From: Branchiostoma belcheri
Taxonomy: Eukaryota; Chordata; Leptocardii; Amphioxiformes; Branchiostomatidae
Direction: 5' to 3'
Assembly (NCBI RefSeq): GCF_001625305.1
Contig: NW_017803135.1
Coordinates: forward strand, 1-64,000
Length of the DNA: 64,000 nt
The notes below the pieces were generated by a model. The model ran no database searches. It had not been told where the DNA came from and saw only the letters and a list, made by a program, of their open reading frames with translations. The translations under genes and the position numbers were made by a program. Of this stretch, positions 31,535 to 43,119 are shown piece after piece. Positions within the stretch are counted from its first letter, which is position 1. Every line of letters starts with the position of its first letter.

Positions 31535-31998
31535 CCAAGAAAATAAATTGGTGTGGCCTAATAATGATTTGCTTTGGGCAACTGCAATTTCCCGGCGCAT
31601 TGCGACATTTCTGGCATGAAATTGAAAGCGCTGAGAATGTATCGGTTATGGAAGTTGAAGCCATCTCTATGTAAAACCCACTTTAGCCTACTCCTACATA
31701 ACGCCATTGATTTTTTTGACAACACAGTCTGGTCACCGTCTTGAGCCAATACAAATTTGTGTTCTAGATATATAGGCTCATATACATTTGTAGACATATA
31801 ATAGTCTAATAGTCACGTCATACTGTAATTTTACATATTAGCCGGGGTACTGTGAAGCTTTCGTGAATCGTAGCTTGATTTCTGCATTTTTCCTGGTAAC
31901 CTCTCCACCTTTTTTTTTGACAAATATTTATACCTTAACACACTTTCGAGATGCACTCTGTCTCCTCTTCAACCCGGTTAAGATCTCGTCTTGGAATT

Positions 31999-32045
31999 CT
32001 CTTGTCACGTGACTTGATCATGATGGGATAATCACGTGACAAGAG
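31999..32045. repeat. Hairpin with two CACGTG boxes
   Basis: CTCTTGTCACGTGA and its exact complement flank 19 nt. Each arm carries the E-box palindrome CACGTG. Confidence 0.8.
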
Positions 32046-32886
32046 ACAGTCATATAGAGGTTTTAGGTAGTGACACCCCTGTCCCTGTTTAAGGGACCAC
32101 CATTAATTTGTCACTAACACCACAAATATGTCCTTCTTGTATGACTGCACTTTTCAACTCAATATGTCTCTTGCAAATAGCAGAAAATTTTATGATGGAC
32201 ACGTACACGTACATGCTAAAGATTTGCAGGACATGGCTGCACTGCCACTCTTGTCTGCTAGGGGTCCTCACAGCACGGATAGCCTAACTACAACTTTGAA
32301 CCACAACCTTTTAATAATAGGCTGAAGAAACCAATATACGGTAATTTACCATATCAACTGAATCATTCCGATTACACAGTCAAAAGTAGTACTGATTTCG
32401 AAATCTTATTGCCAGTAAATGACTACAAATGAGGGTTGAAAAATCAATGTCTAGGCAACAGTCAAATGAAAATATATTTTTTCAAATGTGTGTATCAAAA
32501 TATCAAATCATAGAATGCGTTATAGTGATAGAAAAAATACTTAAGTTAGCTATCTAAGTCCCAGTTTAAAATTTAGTTCCCTCATTTTCTTGAATAGACA
32601 TCAAAACCAGGAAACTGAACTGTTTTGGCCTAACTGTCACATACGATTCTCATACCTTGACCACAGGATGACCACACTATAATGCAGAAATTATTGATCT
32701 ATCCATTGATTTCAGTATTATCATCCTCCCGAGAATAGAATTTGGATATTATGAAGCCCCTGATGGTATAAATATTGATCGTTTTTTCCAGTTCGGCAAC
32801 AACAAGATCAGATGTAGACGAGCATTTAGGCCAGGGAAGTTTGATTGATAAATACTAAGAGACAGTCTCTTTAGACATTAGAGTTA
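32046..32886. other. No feature recognised
   Basis: A+T-rich without supported genes. Confidence 0.35.
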
Positions 32887-33294
32887 AGGCCATGTTGATT
32901 TGATTATATGGATGACATCCTCTGGGAACCCCAAAAGTAATGCGCGCGTGCGAATAAAAAAAAAAAGTTTTGCAAAAAAAAAAGTTGCTTTCACTATGAA
33001 ATCTACGTGGTCATGAAGGTTGAACAAATGGCACAGAATATGTTATGGCGAATACTCTACTCTTCGAATTCATTTCTTTACATTTTTGTCTTTTTTCCTT
33101 TGATTTTGGCATTCTACGACATTGGTATCGTTTCTAAATGTTTTCCTTGCAACTTATGGTATATTTTTGCTCATTTAGCAACTGTTTTGCACGATTTACA
33201 GTATGGTTGAAAACTTTTTTTTTTTTTGGAAACGGCCGAAAATTCATGCGCGCGCGGATGTCATCCATATAATCAAATCAACATGGCCTAATGA
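32887..33294. mobile_element. MITE with long terminal inverted repeats
   Basis: AAGGCCATGTTGATTTGATT, continuing ATATGGATGACATCC, is matched by its complement at 33257-33292. A GCGCGCG block lies near each end. It belongs with the MITE at 301-704 by the GGATGACRTCC and CGCGCG subterminal words. Confidence 0.85.
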
Positions 33295-33329
33295 AAAAAA
33301 AGTTAATGACCAAAGGTTGAAGGATACTT

Positions 33330-33560
33330 AGATGCAGTATTTGAGAAAGTATACAGGATGGTACACATACATACATACACACACACAAACAAACAAACAC
33401 GCACATACAGCAAAGTATGGTACAAGTAACCACCTCTACATGTACATAAGAACCACCTGGCCAATGTAACCACTTTTTGGTGCAAGATAATTTTCCCCAT
33501 TGACACAGTGTTTATAGTGACCACCTGTCCACATAAATGTAGACCAGATTTTCTTGGTTG
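33330..33560 (-). repeat. Dispersed repeat, inverse partner at 56590-56765
   Basis: Contains CAACCACCTCTACATG, AACCACCTGGCCA and GACCACCTGTCCA, whose complements appear in the other copy. A (ACAC/ACAA)n tract precedes it at about 33370-33400. Confidence 0.5.
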
Positions 33561-33696
33561 TCTCCTTGGACAGTTTTGATTTCACACACATATAGTAAAA
33601 GACTTTATTCCTGAACTGTTAAGCTCAGCAGATGCAGGCTCTCATACTAGTCTTTTATGTGATATGCTGTACATGGAGCCTGGTACATGGATGCTG

Positions 33697-33990
33697 CTAA
33701 GGACCTTACACAAGGACTTGCATTGTATTCTGAAGTCTAGATGTTTACACATCTACTGGATATCTGATAAAATTCATGACTTCCCTCCACTATAAACGAA
33801 GATGAAGTAATATCTACCATGTGGTCTGCAGGCTTTAATAGAATATCTTAAGGGGCATTACACGAAGACTACCATTGTTTCCTGAAGTCCACAACTACAC
33901 ATTCAGGATCTGATGAAATTTATGACTTCCCCCACTGCTGGTCTATAAATTTTAGAAGATGAAGGAATATCTACCATGTGTTGGGCTGGC
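33697..33990 (+). repeat. Tandem duplication, two units of about 140-150 bp
   Basis: Units share CTTACACAAGGACT/CATTACACGAAGACT, TCTGATRAAATT, ATGACTTCCC and TATCTACCATGTG. Confidence 0.55.
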
Positions 33991-34034
33991 AGTTGATGGT
34001 GCACCTTACAGTACCATTAACCCTGGCAACCTTT

Positions 34035-34690
34035 CAACTGCCTCATGTCCAACTCCAATCAGGGAGACCCCTCATCTCCATCTATCAACAGGGTTCAGCT
34101 CTAGACTGGACTTTCTCATACAGCGCAAAAAAAAACCCCACTGGCATAGGACATAGGACCCCCCCCCCCAAGTTCTGCTGCAGTATCAAGGGAAGCTGCC
34201 AGGGGAGCAAGCATGCCCACAGAATGTACTGCACCTGTCAAAAACACAGATTTTTCATGGTTTTTCTTGGTCCTGCCTCATGTCCAACACCAATCAGGGG
34301 CAACCTTCATCTCTATCTATCAACAGAAGTGCAGGAGACTGGACTTCTCTTGCAGTGCAGAACTTCAAGGCAATAAACAATAGGAAAAAAACAACAAACC
34401 CCCTAGAAATTGTGTCCATAGCTTGTAAAAAACACAGCATAGGACATCCCTTCAGTACCAAGGAAAGCTGCCAGGGGGTCCAACATCTAATCTTAAAACA
34501 CCACTGAAACCTTAATCATACCTTATGATACCACAAAATAAAACCACTGAAAAAGTAAATACATTTACAGTATGCAGGCCTTATACAGTGTGCCAGTCAA
34601 AAACACGAGTTATGCAACCTGTAAATTCTGCTGCAGTATCAAGGAAAGCTGCCAGGGGGCCTAAAATCTAATCATTTCTTTGATCAGCCA
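34035..34690 (+). repeat. Repeats with TTCTGCTGCAGTATCAAG
   Basis: CTGCCTCATGTCCAACWCCA with the following 45 bp occurs at 34038 and 34274. TTCTGCTGCAGTATCAAG followed by GAAGCTGCCAGGGG occurs at about 34172 and 34627, and in part at 34450. A similar segment is at 56400. Probably pieces of one dispersed element. Confidence 0.5.
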
Positions 34691-35364
34691 AGACCTACCA
34701 AATTTCACGACAATCCATCCATCCATACCATCCACCTACTAGTACTACTAAACCAAAAACATTAATACTAACAAAAACATAACCTTTGAATTCTAGGTGA
34801 AGATACAAACATAATTTTTCCTCCTACTGAAAAAAAACCCACTGCAAAAGTTAACATATTTACAGTACCCAACCCTTACATATGTATATAGTCATAGTGT
34901 GCAGTGCCAGTCCCAGACAAAATCTCCTTACGTTTCTTGCTGATCCCTGCCTCTGCTATCAGCAACTGACAGAAGATTAAAGACGTCTGAACGTTTGAGG
35001 TCTCCTCTACTCCAACCTCAAGGTCACTCAATCAAGAGAACCTGCCCTTCCCTCCGCTCCGAAAATATCACGTCAGCTCTTTGCTTGTCAGAATCTGTCT
35101 GAGATGCCAGGCTCTATGGGAGAGGGGCTTAAGCTGCTGCACATGATTTGTGTTCCTTATAGGAGAAGGTCGAGTATAAATGACCTGCTGGGGATTTATA
35201 TACTGTTTGAATAAAGATGTTCCCTGCCAACATTCTCACAGCGAATGGTTACTGTAAAATATTGCTGCAGTAACTAGTACGGTAGTACCCATTATTAACA
35301 TACCCATTTTCAATCGTCAAGTACTTTTTCTTTGGACTGATTAAGACCTGATACCAATTCCCAT
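34691..35364. other. No feature recognised
   Basis: No supported gene; a repeat-like GACAATCCATCCATCC segment begins it. Confidence 0.35.
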
Positions 35365-35832
35365 TCAAACGTTTAATTGCCTGTGTGTGAAGTGCAAAGG
35401 AATAGTGGCAATGCTTTTTGAACAGTTATTAGCATGATCCATACCCTCCAAACTGTGCAAGAGTGGTCCAGGTAAAATTTGTCTGGTGCAGATGAATTTT
35501 AATGTTACCTGCACTGATGCACTGACATTATTATGGAAATTGAGCTCACTGACATCCCTCGAAATGTATAACTGGTAATATGTAATACAGTATAATACCT
35601 CATCTATAATGATTCTTAGCTCTGAATAAGAGGACAAACAATAAAAGCATGAAGCAAGATGCACAAATGGGGCTAATTTATCTTCTGGCTGAGTCTCATG
35701 CAAATCAGAAGCAACATCAGTGCGCGGTGCCGAGCCGTGGTCGGTGTTGCATTTCCTCGCAAATCGTTTGACAAATGATCTGTCCTGTCTCTTATCAGGG
35801 CAGCTCCTTCTGCAAGACTCGCTTCGGATCAT
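35365..35832 (-). CDS. Hypothetical ORF with strong start context
   Basis: 155 codons from an ATG in an excellent context (GCCGCCATGA). The first 60 residues are hydrophilic, with basic and cysteine residues (RSESCRRSCPDKRQDRSF). The rest (SYSELRIIIDEVLYCITYYQLY) reads like translated A+T-rich non-coding DNA. It might be a first exon whose real donor lies inside, or chance. No family is recognised. Confidence 0.25.
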   Translation of the reverse strand: MIRSESCRRSCPDKRQDRSFVKRFARKCNTDHGSAPRTDVASDLHETQPEDKLAPFVHLASCFYCLSSYSELRIIIDEVLYCITYYQLYISRDVSELNFHNNVSASVQVTLKFICTRQILPGPLLHSLEGMDHANNCSKSIATIPLHFTHRQLNV

Positions 35833-35890
35833 GGCGGCAGGTTGAAAGTAGCTTTGTTGTCATGCCTGTATCTTCTAGCTACCTATTCGA

Positions 35891-36120
35891 GGGCCCGCAT
35901 GGGGGGAGGGGGGGTGTCTACATATATAGTGATTGTGAATTATGTAAAATTTTTGCCACCGATTAACAATTACGTTAAATTCTCAGAGATGATTACGGAC
36001 AGTTACACGTTACGGCTAACGTACTGATTACGAATTGCGATGATTTGGGGAGGCTGCCTACGGATTATGAAGACTAAAAAGGCCTGATTACACCCTACAA
36101 AAAGGGCATGAAGCAGGCCC
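35891..36120 (+). mobile_element. GGGCCCGCA-ended short element, GATTACG type
   Basis: Begins GGGCCCGCATGGGGGG and ends GGCATGAAGCAGGCCC. The interior consists of GATTACGAATTRCG-type words, with GGGGAGGCTGCCTACGGATT near the right end, as in 52751-52957 and 53372-53592. Confidence 0.65.
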
Positions 36121-36184
36121 TCCTATTCGCTATCGGATTGAAAGCAGGTTTGTCGTTTCATACATCTTCTCCTAGCTACCTATT

Positions 36185-36785
36185 CGCTAGAATCTTTCAT
36201 GTTAGATTGAAGACTTCCGGCAAAGTGCTTCAGATGAAAGATTTCTTTATTCAATCATTTCTGAAACAGGGACAGAAAAGTCTTTAAATTAAGAAGCCAA
36301 GTTGCCAAGCAGCATTTGTGCTGTGACCTAAGAATCCACAAGTGCTTTTTTTGCTGCATTTCCTGTCGCAGCCACACATCAGCAGAATTCTGCGAAGTCT
36401 GGGGCATCTCCTAAGCAAAGGTTGATGGGAGGAGATTCTCTCCCTTGTTCTTCTGTCATAACTTCTGTCATAACTTCTGTCATAACTTCTACTAAATTAC
36501 CCCTATATATGCGCTATAAAATAGTATAATCTTTCATGCTAAGTCAAATACTTCTGGCAAAGTCAGAAGAAACATCTCTTTATTCACTCACTTATAATTC
36601 AAAATTCAAAATCTGAAACAAGGATGGTAAAGTCTTTGAGAAGTTGCCAAGCAGCATTAATACTCTGACCTAAGAATCCACAAGTGCTTTTTTTGCTGCA
36701 TTTCCTGTCACAGCGACACATCAGCAGAATTCTGCGAAGTCTGGGGCATCTCCTAAGCAAAGGTTGATGGGAGGAGATTGTGCCT
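36185..36785 (+). repeat. Tandem duplication of about 250 bp
   Basis: Two copies (about 36190-36440 and 36530-36775) share CAAGTGCTTTTTTTGCTGC, ATTTCCTGTC, CAGCAGAATTCTGCGAAG and TCTCCTAAGCAAAGGTTGAT at over 90% identity in the right halves. A 12-bp TTCTGTCATAAC triplet lies between. Confidence 0.75.
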
Positions 36786-37227
36786 CTGTCTGCGTTTCCG
36801 CTGCAGGCAAACAGCCCCAGGAAATTGGCCTGTGCCGGAGGGTTAGCAAAGGTTGAATAAACAAGGAGACGCTTTGGCGTTAGAGCTGTGCAGAGGTTGT
36901 CAGGAAGGGTTTAAGGGAACGAGCTGTGAACAGACTCCAACTGTCAGGGGCGCACTAATGTTTCCTGTGTGTCCGTGGTGTGTGCGGAATAATGAGAATC
37001 TGAGGAAAGGACTGTGTTACATTAGAGTCACATCTAAATACATAGCCTTTATATCAGGCTTTAGAATAGAATAGAAATTGGCCAAATAGTGCAGTTTTAA
37101 AATTCAGAGTGGCAAACTGTACTCTTTACTGTTAGAACTTTACTGTTACCTGTGTGTCTGAAAGGGCAGAGTAATGAGATAAAACGACTACGAGTGTTCT
37201 GTGTTAAATTAGAGTCACATAAATGCA
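36786..37227. other. No feature recognised
   Basis: A short plus-strand ORF here has no support. Confidence 0.35.
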
Positions 37228-37415
37228 TAGCCTGGTCTACCAGGTTTCAGAAGCAGCTGGAAAGGCAAAAATTGGCCAAATAGACAGATAACATATCAGG
37301 ATGTTGGTCTAAACTGAACTCCTTTAGCAGACCAACATCCTCTGGCTGGCATCTTATCTCTCTATTGGGCCAATTTCTGCTCTTTCCAGCTGCTTCTGAA
37401 GCCTGGTAGAGGCTA
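37228..37415. mobile_element. Long hairpin element, TAGCCTGGT ends
   Basis: Arms of about 85 bp face each other: TAGCCTGGTCTACCAGG, CAGAAGCAGCTGGAAAG and GGATGTTGGTCT recur as complements on the right, with a central gap of about 20 bp. Hairpin MITE is likely; RNA from it would fold into a long stem. Confidence 0.7.
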
Positions 37416-38565
37416 ATAAATGCACAGGCAACCTGTTACCAGTCTTTCCCAAAGAAGTGCCATTAGGGAAATTAACGCCTTAGAAAAACAAAACAGCAGG
37501 GACCTTAATGGGTCTTAAGAGTGGTCCACAGGGACTGGTAGTGATTCAGGGAAGAAAGGAGGTAGGTCTTAATGGAAGAAGGCAAAAGAATCAAGTCTGA
37601 GGAACAATTTTATTGTAAAGAGGTACAATAACGTTTAGTTTCTTTTTAAAATATAACTGGTGTTTCTACATTATAGCACAATCATATATTATGAGGGACC
37701 TGACTTCTTTTTTGGAGGCAATTACTAGTGTTATATGTTATACGTGCCTTACATTTAATGAGTGGCTATTAAAAAAACATTATATGATAATACAACTTAA
37801 CTTCTCTTTATATGACAGCCATAATGGTACATTAACAAAGTCAATATAATAGTACGCAATGGACTTTTAAATATGTCAATAAAGCAGTAATGTGAGCCCC
37901 AAGAGGCAATAAGATGACCCGATGGCCTTATTCTAATCCACTTCTGTGTAATGAAATACCATCTAGACTGGCGACAGCCCACAAGTGTTACTGTAAATGT
38001 CAAAGCTTTTGCAGTAGTTTTATTTTCTCCAAGCAGAGGTTGTGGGGGAATGATCGTTAGCTTTTTATATATGGCCGTTTTTTTTTTGTCGCTAACCCCC
38101 GCTGGCGACCTTCTCTGGCTAATGGATACTGCCTGGCCAGTTTGATACTGTCTTTTTGCCACTGAAAGCCTAGGGATCTGCTTGGAGATTTGCAAAATCA
38201 TGGCACTGCGATGTATGTCTTTCTTGTATAACTACTGTACTGTAGAATTGTTTCAACAGTGCGAATTTAAAACACTGTAGAAATCGCCATTTCAATCATA
38301 CAGCCAAATTAAACCACTGCAAATGTTTTGTGACTTACAGTATGCATATGAGCCTCTGAGGTCCAGGATATGTGATGAACCGAATCCATCACAACTTGTT
38401 TTCATCGATTTTTTTTCTGTTGTCAACAAAAATTACTGAGAGTTACTACAGCCTTTAACCTTCAGCCCGCTAAGGTAGCTGTTTGGCATCAAATTTATAT
38501 TGATTATGAGGTTAGGCAGCAGTGAGAAGGTTGAATATTCTAGGGTTGTGCAACCAGAAATTTGC
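37416..38565. other. Gene-free A+T-rich stretch
   Basis: Two overlapping antisense ORFs around 37797-38201 have no recognisable features. Confidence 0.35.
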
Positions 38566-38663
38566 TAGCCTGGTTACCAGACCTATTATTATAGCTCCCG
38601 AGTCCCACATCCTCTCCGCAAATGTAGGACTTAGGAGCTATAATAGGACTGGTAACCAGGCTA
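38566..38663. mobile_element. 98-bp hairpin MITE, TAGCCTGGT ends
   Basis: TAGCCTGGTTACCAGACC and TATTATAGCTCC are matched by GGAGCTATAATAGG and CTGGTAACCAGGCTA. It shares end words with the hairpin at 37228. Confidence 0.75.
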
Positions 38664-38889
38664 AAAATTTGCAAGACAGAAAGGTGTTTCTATGCCCTAA
38701 TCATTATATATATTATTCCATGTCAAGCCCCAATGACTTGAGACAGGATGGCGTTGTGTTTAGGAGATTGTATATTGCCCCAATTTTGCCCCACAGCACG
38801 AAATCAACAGTAGGTGAGGCCAGACTGACTTTATATGATATGCAGGACATCCTCTTGGTACCCCAAAGCATGTGTAAGAATTAGGAGAA

Positions 38890-39060
38890 AAGAAACAGAA
38901 AGACACTCCTAGCCTGGTCCTGGGCCGGGGATCGAACCCAGTCGCCAAACCCGTGCACCAGCTTCAGACACCGACGCTCTAACGATTTGGCTAAAAGGTC
39001 TAGTCCCCTCAAAAGGTCAGTTGGTAGCACCTATAAACCCCCCACTGTTACACATGCAAA
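38890..39060 (-). mobile_element. tRNA-derived SINE, reverse copy
   Basis: B-box-like GGGTTCGATCCCCGGC and A-box-like TTTAGCCAAATCGTTAGAGC lie on the minus strand. It is the same family as 1535-1700. Confidence 0.7.
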
Positions 39061-40026
39061 AAAAGCAGGCAAAAAAAAGTTGATGATGAAATCTCAGTGG
39101 TCAGGAGGATTGACGAATGACTGAACACAGAGGGCCAGGTATACCAACCATATTTAAATTCTTTCTTTTCGTACTTTCACATCTTCTTTGCAACTTTTCT
39201 CTGAATATATTTCTTAAGTTAGATCATTGAAACTCTTTCATGAAAATTAATCACCTCCCAAGCAGGTTTCCAACTGGCATATTCCCTAACTTGCAACGCT
39301 AACGAAGCTGATATGATCAATTGGAAAATGTTTCATGTGCATATCATATAAATTTTTCAACTCGCGCTCATTTCTTTCTAAGCATCAGTACCGAATCAGT
39401 ACCGAACCGTACACCCGTAGTGTCATTCTGGGGATTGTAAATGTCAGGCAATTAACTAAGGATGGGTTACTGATATATTAAGGCTTCATGCTCCCAGACA
39501 TAAAGTTCCGCTTTGCAACGCTTGCAGAATGACAATTCAATGGTAATATCTCCAGACACGGTACCTAAATACCTCTAGACAGTATTGTCACGTTAAGCAT
39601 CATTAATTCCACAATGTCTGAGGGGTTGTGTGCATAGTGCATAATATATACTTTATACTGTAAAATACAAAACTTGAGCGTCATAGAAATGATGGCACAA
39701 AAATTACTGTACACAATTTCTTGAATCCGGGCTGTGTACCTTGTTTGTACACTATGAAATTTGGGATTTCCTCTCTACTTCCAAGTATGGAGGTATTGTT
39801 TTGGGTGGCCGAGGTGTGGGTTTGTGTGTCTGTTTGTCCAGAGTTGGTTGACAGCACATGGGTGGAGGGAAGATTGACAGGCAGAATGACTGGAGGTCAA
39901 GAGGTCTCAGATCAGGCAGGGAGGTATTAGAAGTTGACATAGGGAAATTCAGGAAGCAATTTGGTGGAAATGTACTGCTAGACTCTGCCAAGAATGTTGT
40001 CATGTTTAATTTCAAGGCAGCATTCC
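39061..40026. other. No feature recognised
   Basis: Short overlapping ORFs around 39720-40050 have no support. Confidence 0.35.
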
Positions 40027-41721
40027 TACAGTCATGTCTGCGTTACATTTGACGGATGTTGCGTTAGCGGCGCGATACTGGCGCGCCCTCGGCGCGATAA
40101 CGTCGCGACGATATCGCGACGATACCGCGTTACGGTAACGCAGTTTGTATGGCCGGAGCCTCATAGGTAGCCCCGCGTCACCCGCGTTATTTCTCGAGTG
40201 ATCGGTCGCGTTATCCATTCATATGCACGGGGGGCGTCATGAGTTGATTAGTGCCCCGCCTACACAGCGTGCCGAAGTAACCAATTATATTCAGCTATTC
40301 CCGTGTTTTCGGTACTGAAATAAGCATATTCATACCTTGTTTTTTTCCCTAGGTTTTACTGACGTTTGTCAAAATCAAGACGTTTAATGTTACAGATAAG
40401 ATTAGGTATAGGATAAGAGAACTTTGAAAACGTAAGTTTTAGAGCACACTAGGACGTGTGCCCCGATCAGCAAAGCCACGCGGACCGACCGGGAAAATTC
40501 GGTAGCGGAATACACATTTGCTTACGGGGAGGAAAGGCAACGCGAAATATAAGTATTGAACAAACATCTCATGATTAATTGCATCCACCAAAACTCTGTA
40601 AATCAAAACAGTAGTTTCGAATGTTAAGTCAAATCAGAAGTCTTGAGGAATGGACTACTAATGACGATAATTAAAGTCAAAATTCACACAAATCTCGCGA
40701 CAGGCACTGCGCGCGGCGGCGCAAGCCTGTCAAAATTGATTGATGAACTCCGACCCAAATGCGCGCCGACAGGGCGGTCTGAGTTTCAGATCAAAGGTAG
40801 CGGCACAACCTAGCCCGACACTTTACTTATCATAATATTGTCCTTGGCCACACTCACTTTTTCGGTAAAAATACGTCTAACCAAGGTCCTTTGTTACTGT
40901 AAATTTTACCGACAGCGTCACGCTGAAGGGTATATGAAATTACGATCCCAGCAAAATAGGGCTTTTATTTTTTTCTAAGATTGACGCCACTGACGTATGT
41001 GGAAAATGATTTTGGCAAAAAAAGAGGACAATTTATATCCTGGGAACAAGGGCATTATACCAGTACTATACCATCAGACCGTACTCGAATCACGCACCGG
41101 TAACATGTCCGGACATAAATGCTTCATACACGTGTAGATTCCCGGCCCGATCTTATATCAAGTCCATGACTGTTTATTTGCATTACTTTGCGTTACTAGA
41201 GTCGTCTGTGTCGCTTTACTGTTGCAATCGTAAATAAAAAAAATTATGCTTTGCTGGAATTTTTGCAAAAACAAATAGCTCAGCTCGCTTCAAATCTCAA
41301 ATCTTATTCAAATCTCGATTAAGCGCATATTACTTGTTTCTTTGTTTGGTGAGCAAAGAACCACGTATCAAATTTTTTCGACGTTCGGTATAAATCAGAT
41401 CTCCACGTGAACCAGTAAAATCATGTGTAAAACGTTTAACTAGTCTTCTAAATTTTAACCGCAGATGTCTGTTGCTGTTACCATTATGGTCTACTAAAGT
41501 GCAACACTTTAGAAAATCCGTAATTTATGCAGTATTGTTATGCACGGTGAAGCACGTCGGTACATTGTCTGCTAATTAGCGGGATAAATCCCCAATCCGG
41601 CAATCGCGGCCGTGAACAGAACTGCTTCCAGTGGAAGCCCGACCCGGGCCGGGAGCTTAGAGCTTGGCAGATCAGCGGCACGGCAGCCCGCCTGCCAGCC
41701 CCGCACCGCCGGCGGTATAAT

Positions 41722-41734
41722 GGGTCAAAGGTCA
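41722..41734 (+). promoter_or_regulatory. DR1 nuclear-receptor-type motif
   Basis: GGGTCAAAGGTCA fits a direct repeat of AGGTCA half-sites with one-base spacing, the class bound by RXR/HNF4-type receptors. It follows a C+G-rich stretch (41590-41715) inside the putative large element. Confidence 0.3.
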
Positions 41735-42231
41735 TTAAAGTACGTTTCAACGTTTCGGAACCTAGACCCCGCGTTTCGGAACCTAGACCCTGCTTTGGTA
41801 CTTTTTGTACCATTTCTGTAAGCAGCGCTTCATACCGGCCATATTTACTTGAAGCTGAATATGATTACATACCCATCGCCCTATTTTCCTGAGTCAGATC
41901 AGAGACATTGTATAATGTCCTTGGTCAGATCGTCTCCGTAGGTTAACTTAAAGTTAGTTGTACTTTCTTAACCATGTCCCTCCAAGCCTGGACTAACTTT
42001 CGCGCCAAAGATAGACCTGAATTTTTGGTTATGTATGTGCAGACAACGCTACAACGGCCATCAAATTAATTTCTATTACATGTATTTTGTTTTGTACCCT
42101 GTCTAGTGTATACCATTGCCGGTCCATAAAGGTCGTTGGTTACATGAATTTGTAACAATTTTTGGCTAACAATGTGCTGCATAGTATTTGGAAAAGGTGC
42201 CTTAGCTTAATTTCTCTCTTTTACCTCCATG

Positions 42232-42470
42232 GTTTGACGTTCGGTTGTTGGCTAGCAAGTTTTTTGTTCCGTTTGGTTTGACGTTCGGTTGTGGACTAGA
42301 TTTTTTATTTCGTTTGACGTTGGTTTGTTGACGTCTGTTGACACCGATTTGTTATGTATTTGTTACGTTTTTGTATTATCTATTGATATTATATTCCATA
42401 TAAGTTTTTACTAACGAAACTTTACTACTAGTAACTGGCTTTCACACAACTAACAATTTCATAACATTGA
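42232..42470. repeat. Left foldback arm made of subrepeats
   Basis: Three decayed units of about 42 bp begin GTTTGACGTTCGGTTG (42233, 42277 and, shorter, 42313), followed by GTTGACGTCTGTTGAC and a unique part ending CATAACATTG. The inverse complement is at 46677-46990. Confidence 0.65.
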
Positions 42471-43119
42471 AGCTCGAAACGATGTTAACGATATTCTTAA
42501 GTATGATACATACAAGAAACGAAAAAAGCTATACATAGTACACATCGGACAAATGAACTAGAAGATTGTAAACTGGTCACTGCTGAACCTGACCCCGCGG
42601 ATGATTGATTGATTGTAAAAAAAGTTTTTAAATATCTATCAAACGGTATACATTGTACTAGAAATGACTGCATGTATGTGATCTTTACAAAAAAATCCTT
42701 ACACGTAACCCATACTTTTATTTTCACTGCTTAATTTAAACTTATCTACATCCGTTACTACCTTTCAGAATTTCCACCTCAAATATACTACATGTATTAG
42801 TAGTCTAGTACATATGAAAATGCCAGCAGACCGGACTGGGAATAACTTTCGGGGCTTCTCGCGTCTTCTTCGTTTTGCGATATTCACTTCAGGTGTGAAG
42901 TTCCAATATCACGTTGAGGTGTCAATTACCATGTCAATTTGCATAATGCTTGGGACCTTTGTTTTGGTTTTCGGTCTGAAAATTAATGACAGTATTCTTG
43001 ACCAAAGAGGGTTAAATACGACAGCTATCCAGAACATTTTGAAACATTTCGTAGCCGAATTCGCCAAAGACCAAGCCGACTTCGTGCCAACCTACACCTA
43101 ATAAAGCATGGTTGCGGGG

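Larger units (their letters stand above)
30805..31560. mobile_element. TIR element enclosing a promoter-like sequence
   Basis: Ends are inverted over about 80 bp: AGGCCACACCAATTTATTT, CTTGGTTAACGGATT and an inner AATAAAAATAAAAA tract on both sides. The first 14 nt match the MITE at 301-704. The interior, unlike a usual MITE, carries CCAAT boxes and an ATG with a donor (separate entries). Confidence 0.65.

Noticed and set aside
37797..38201. 134-codon minus-strand ORF
   Set aside because: No domain, poor composition and an overlapping ORF on the other strand; probably chance.
42814..43101. 95-codon ORF in the large element
   Set aside because: No recognisable domain, no homologous frame in the opposite arm, ordinary composition for chance ORFs.
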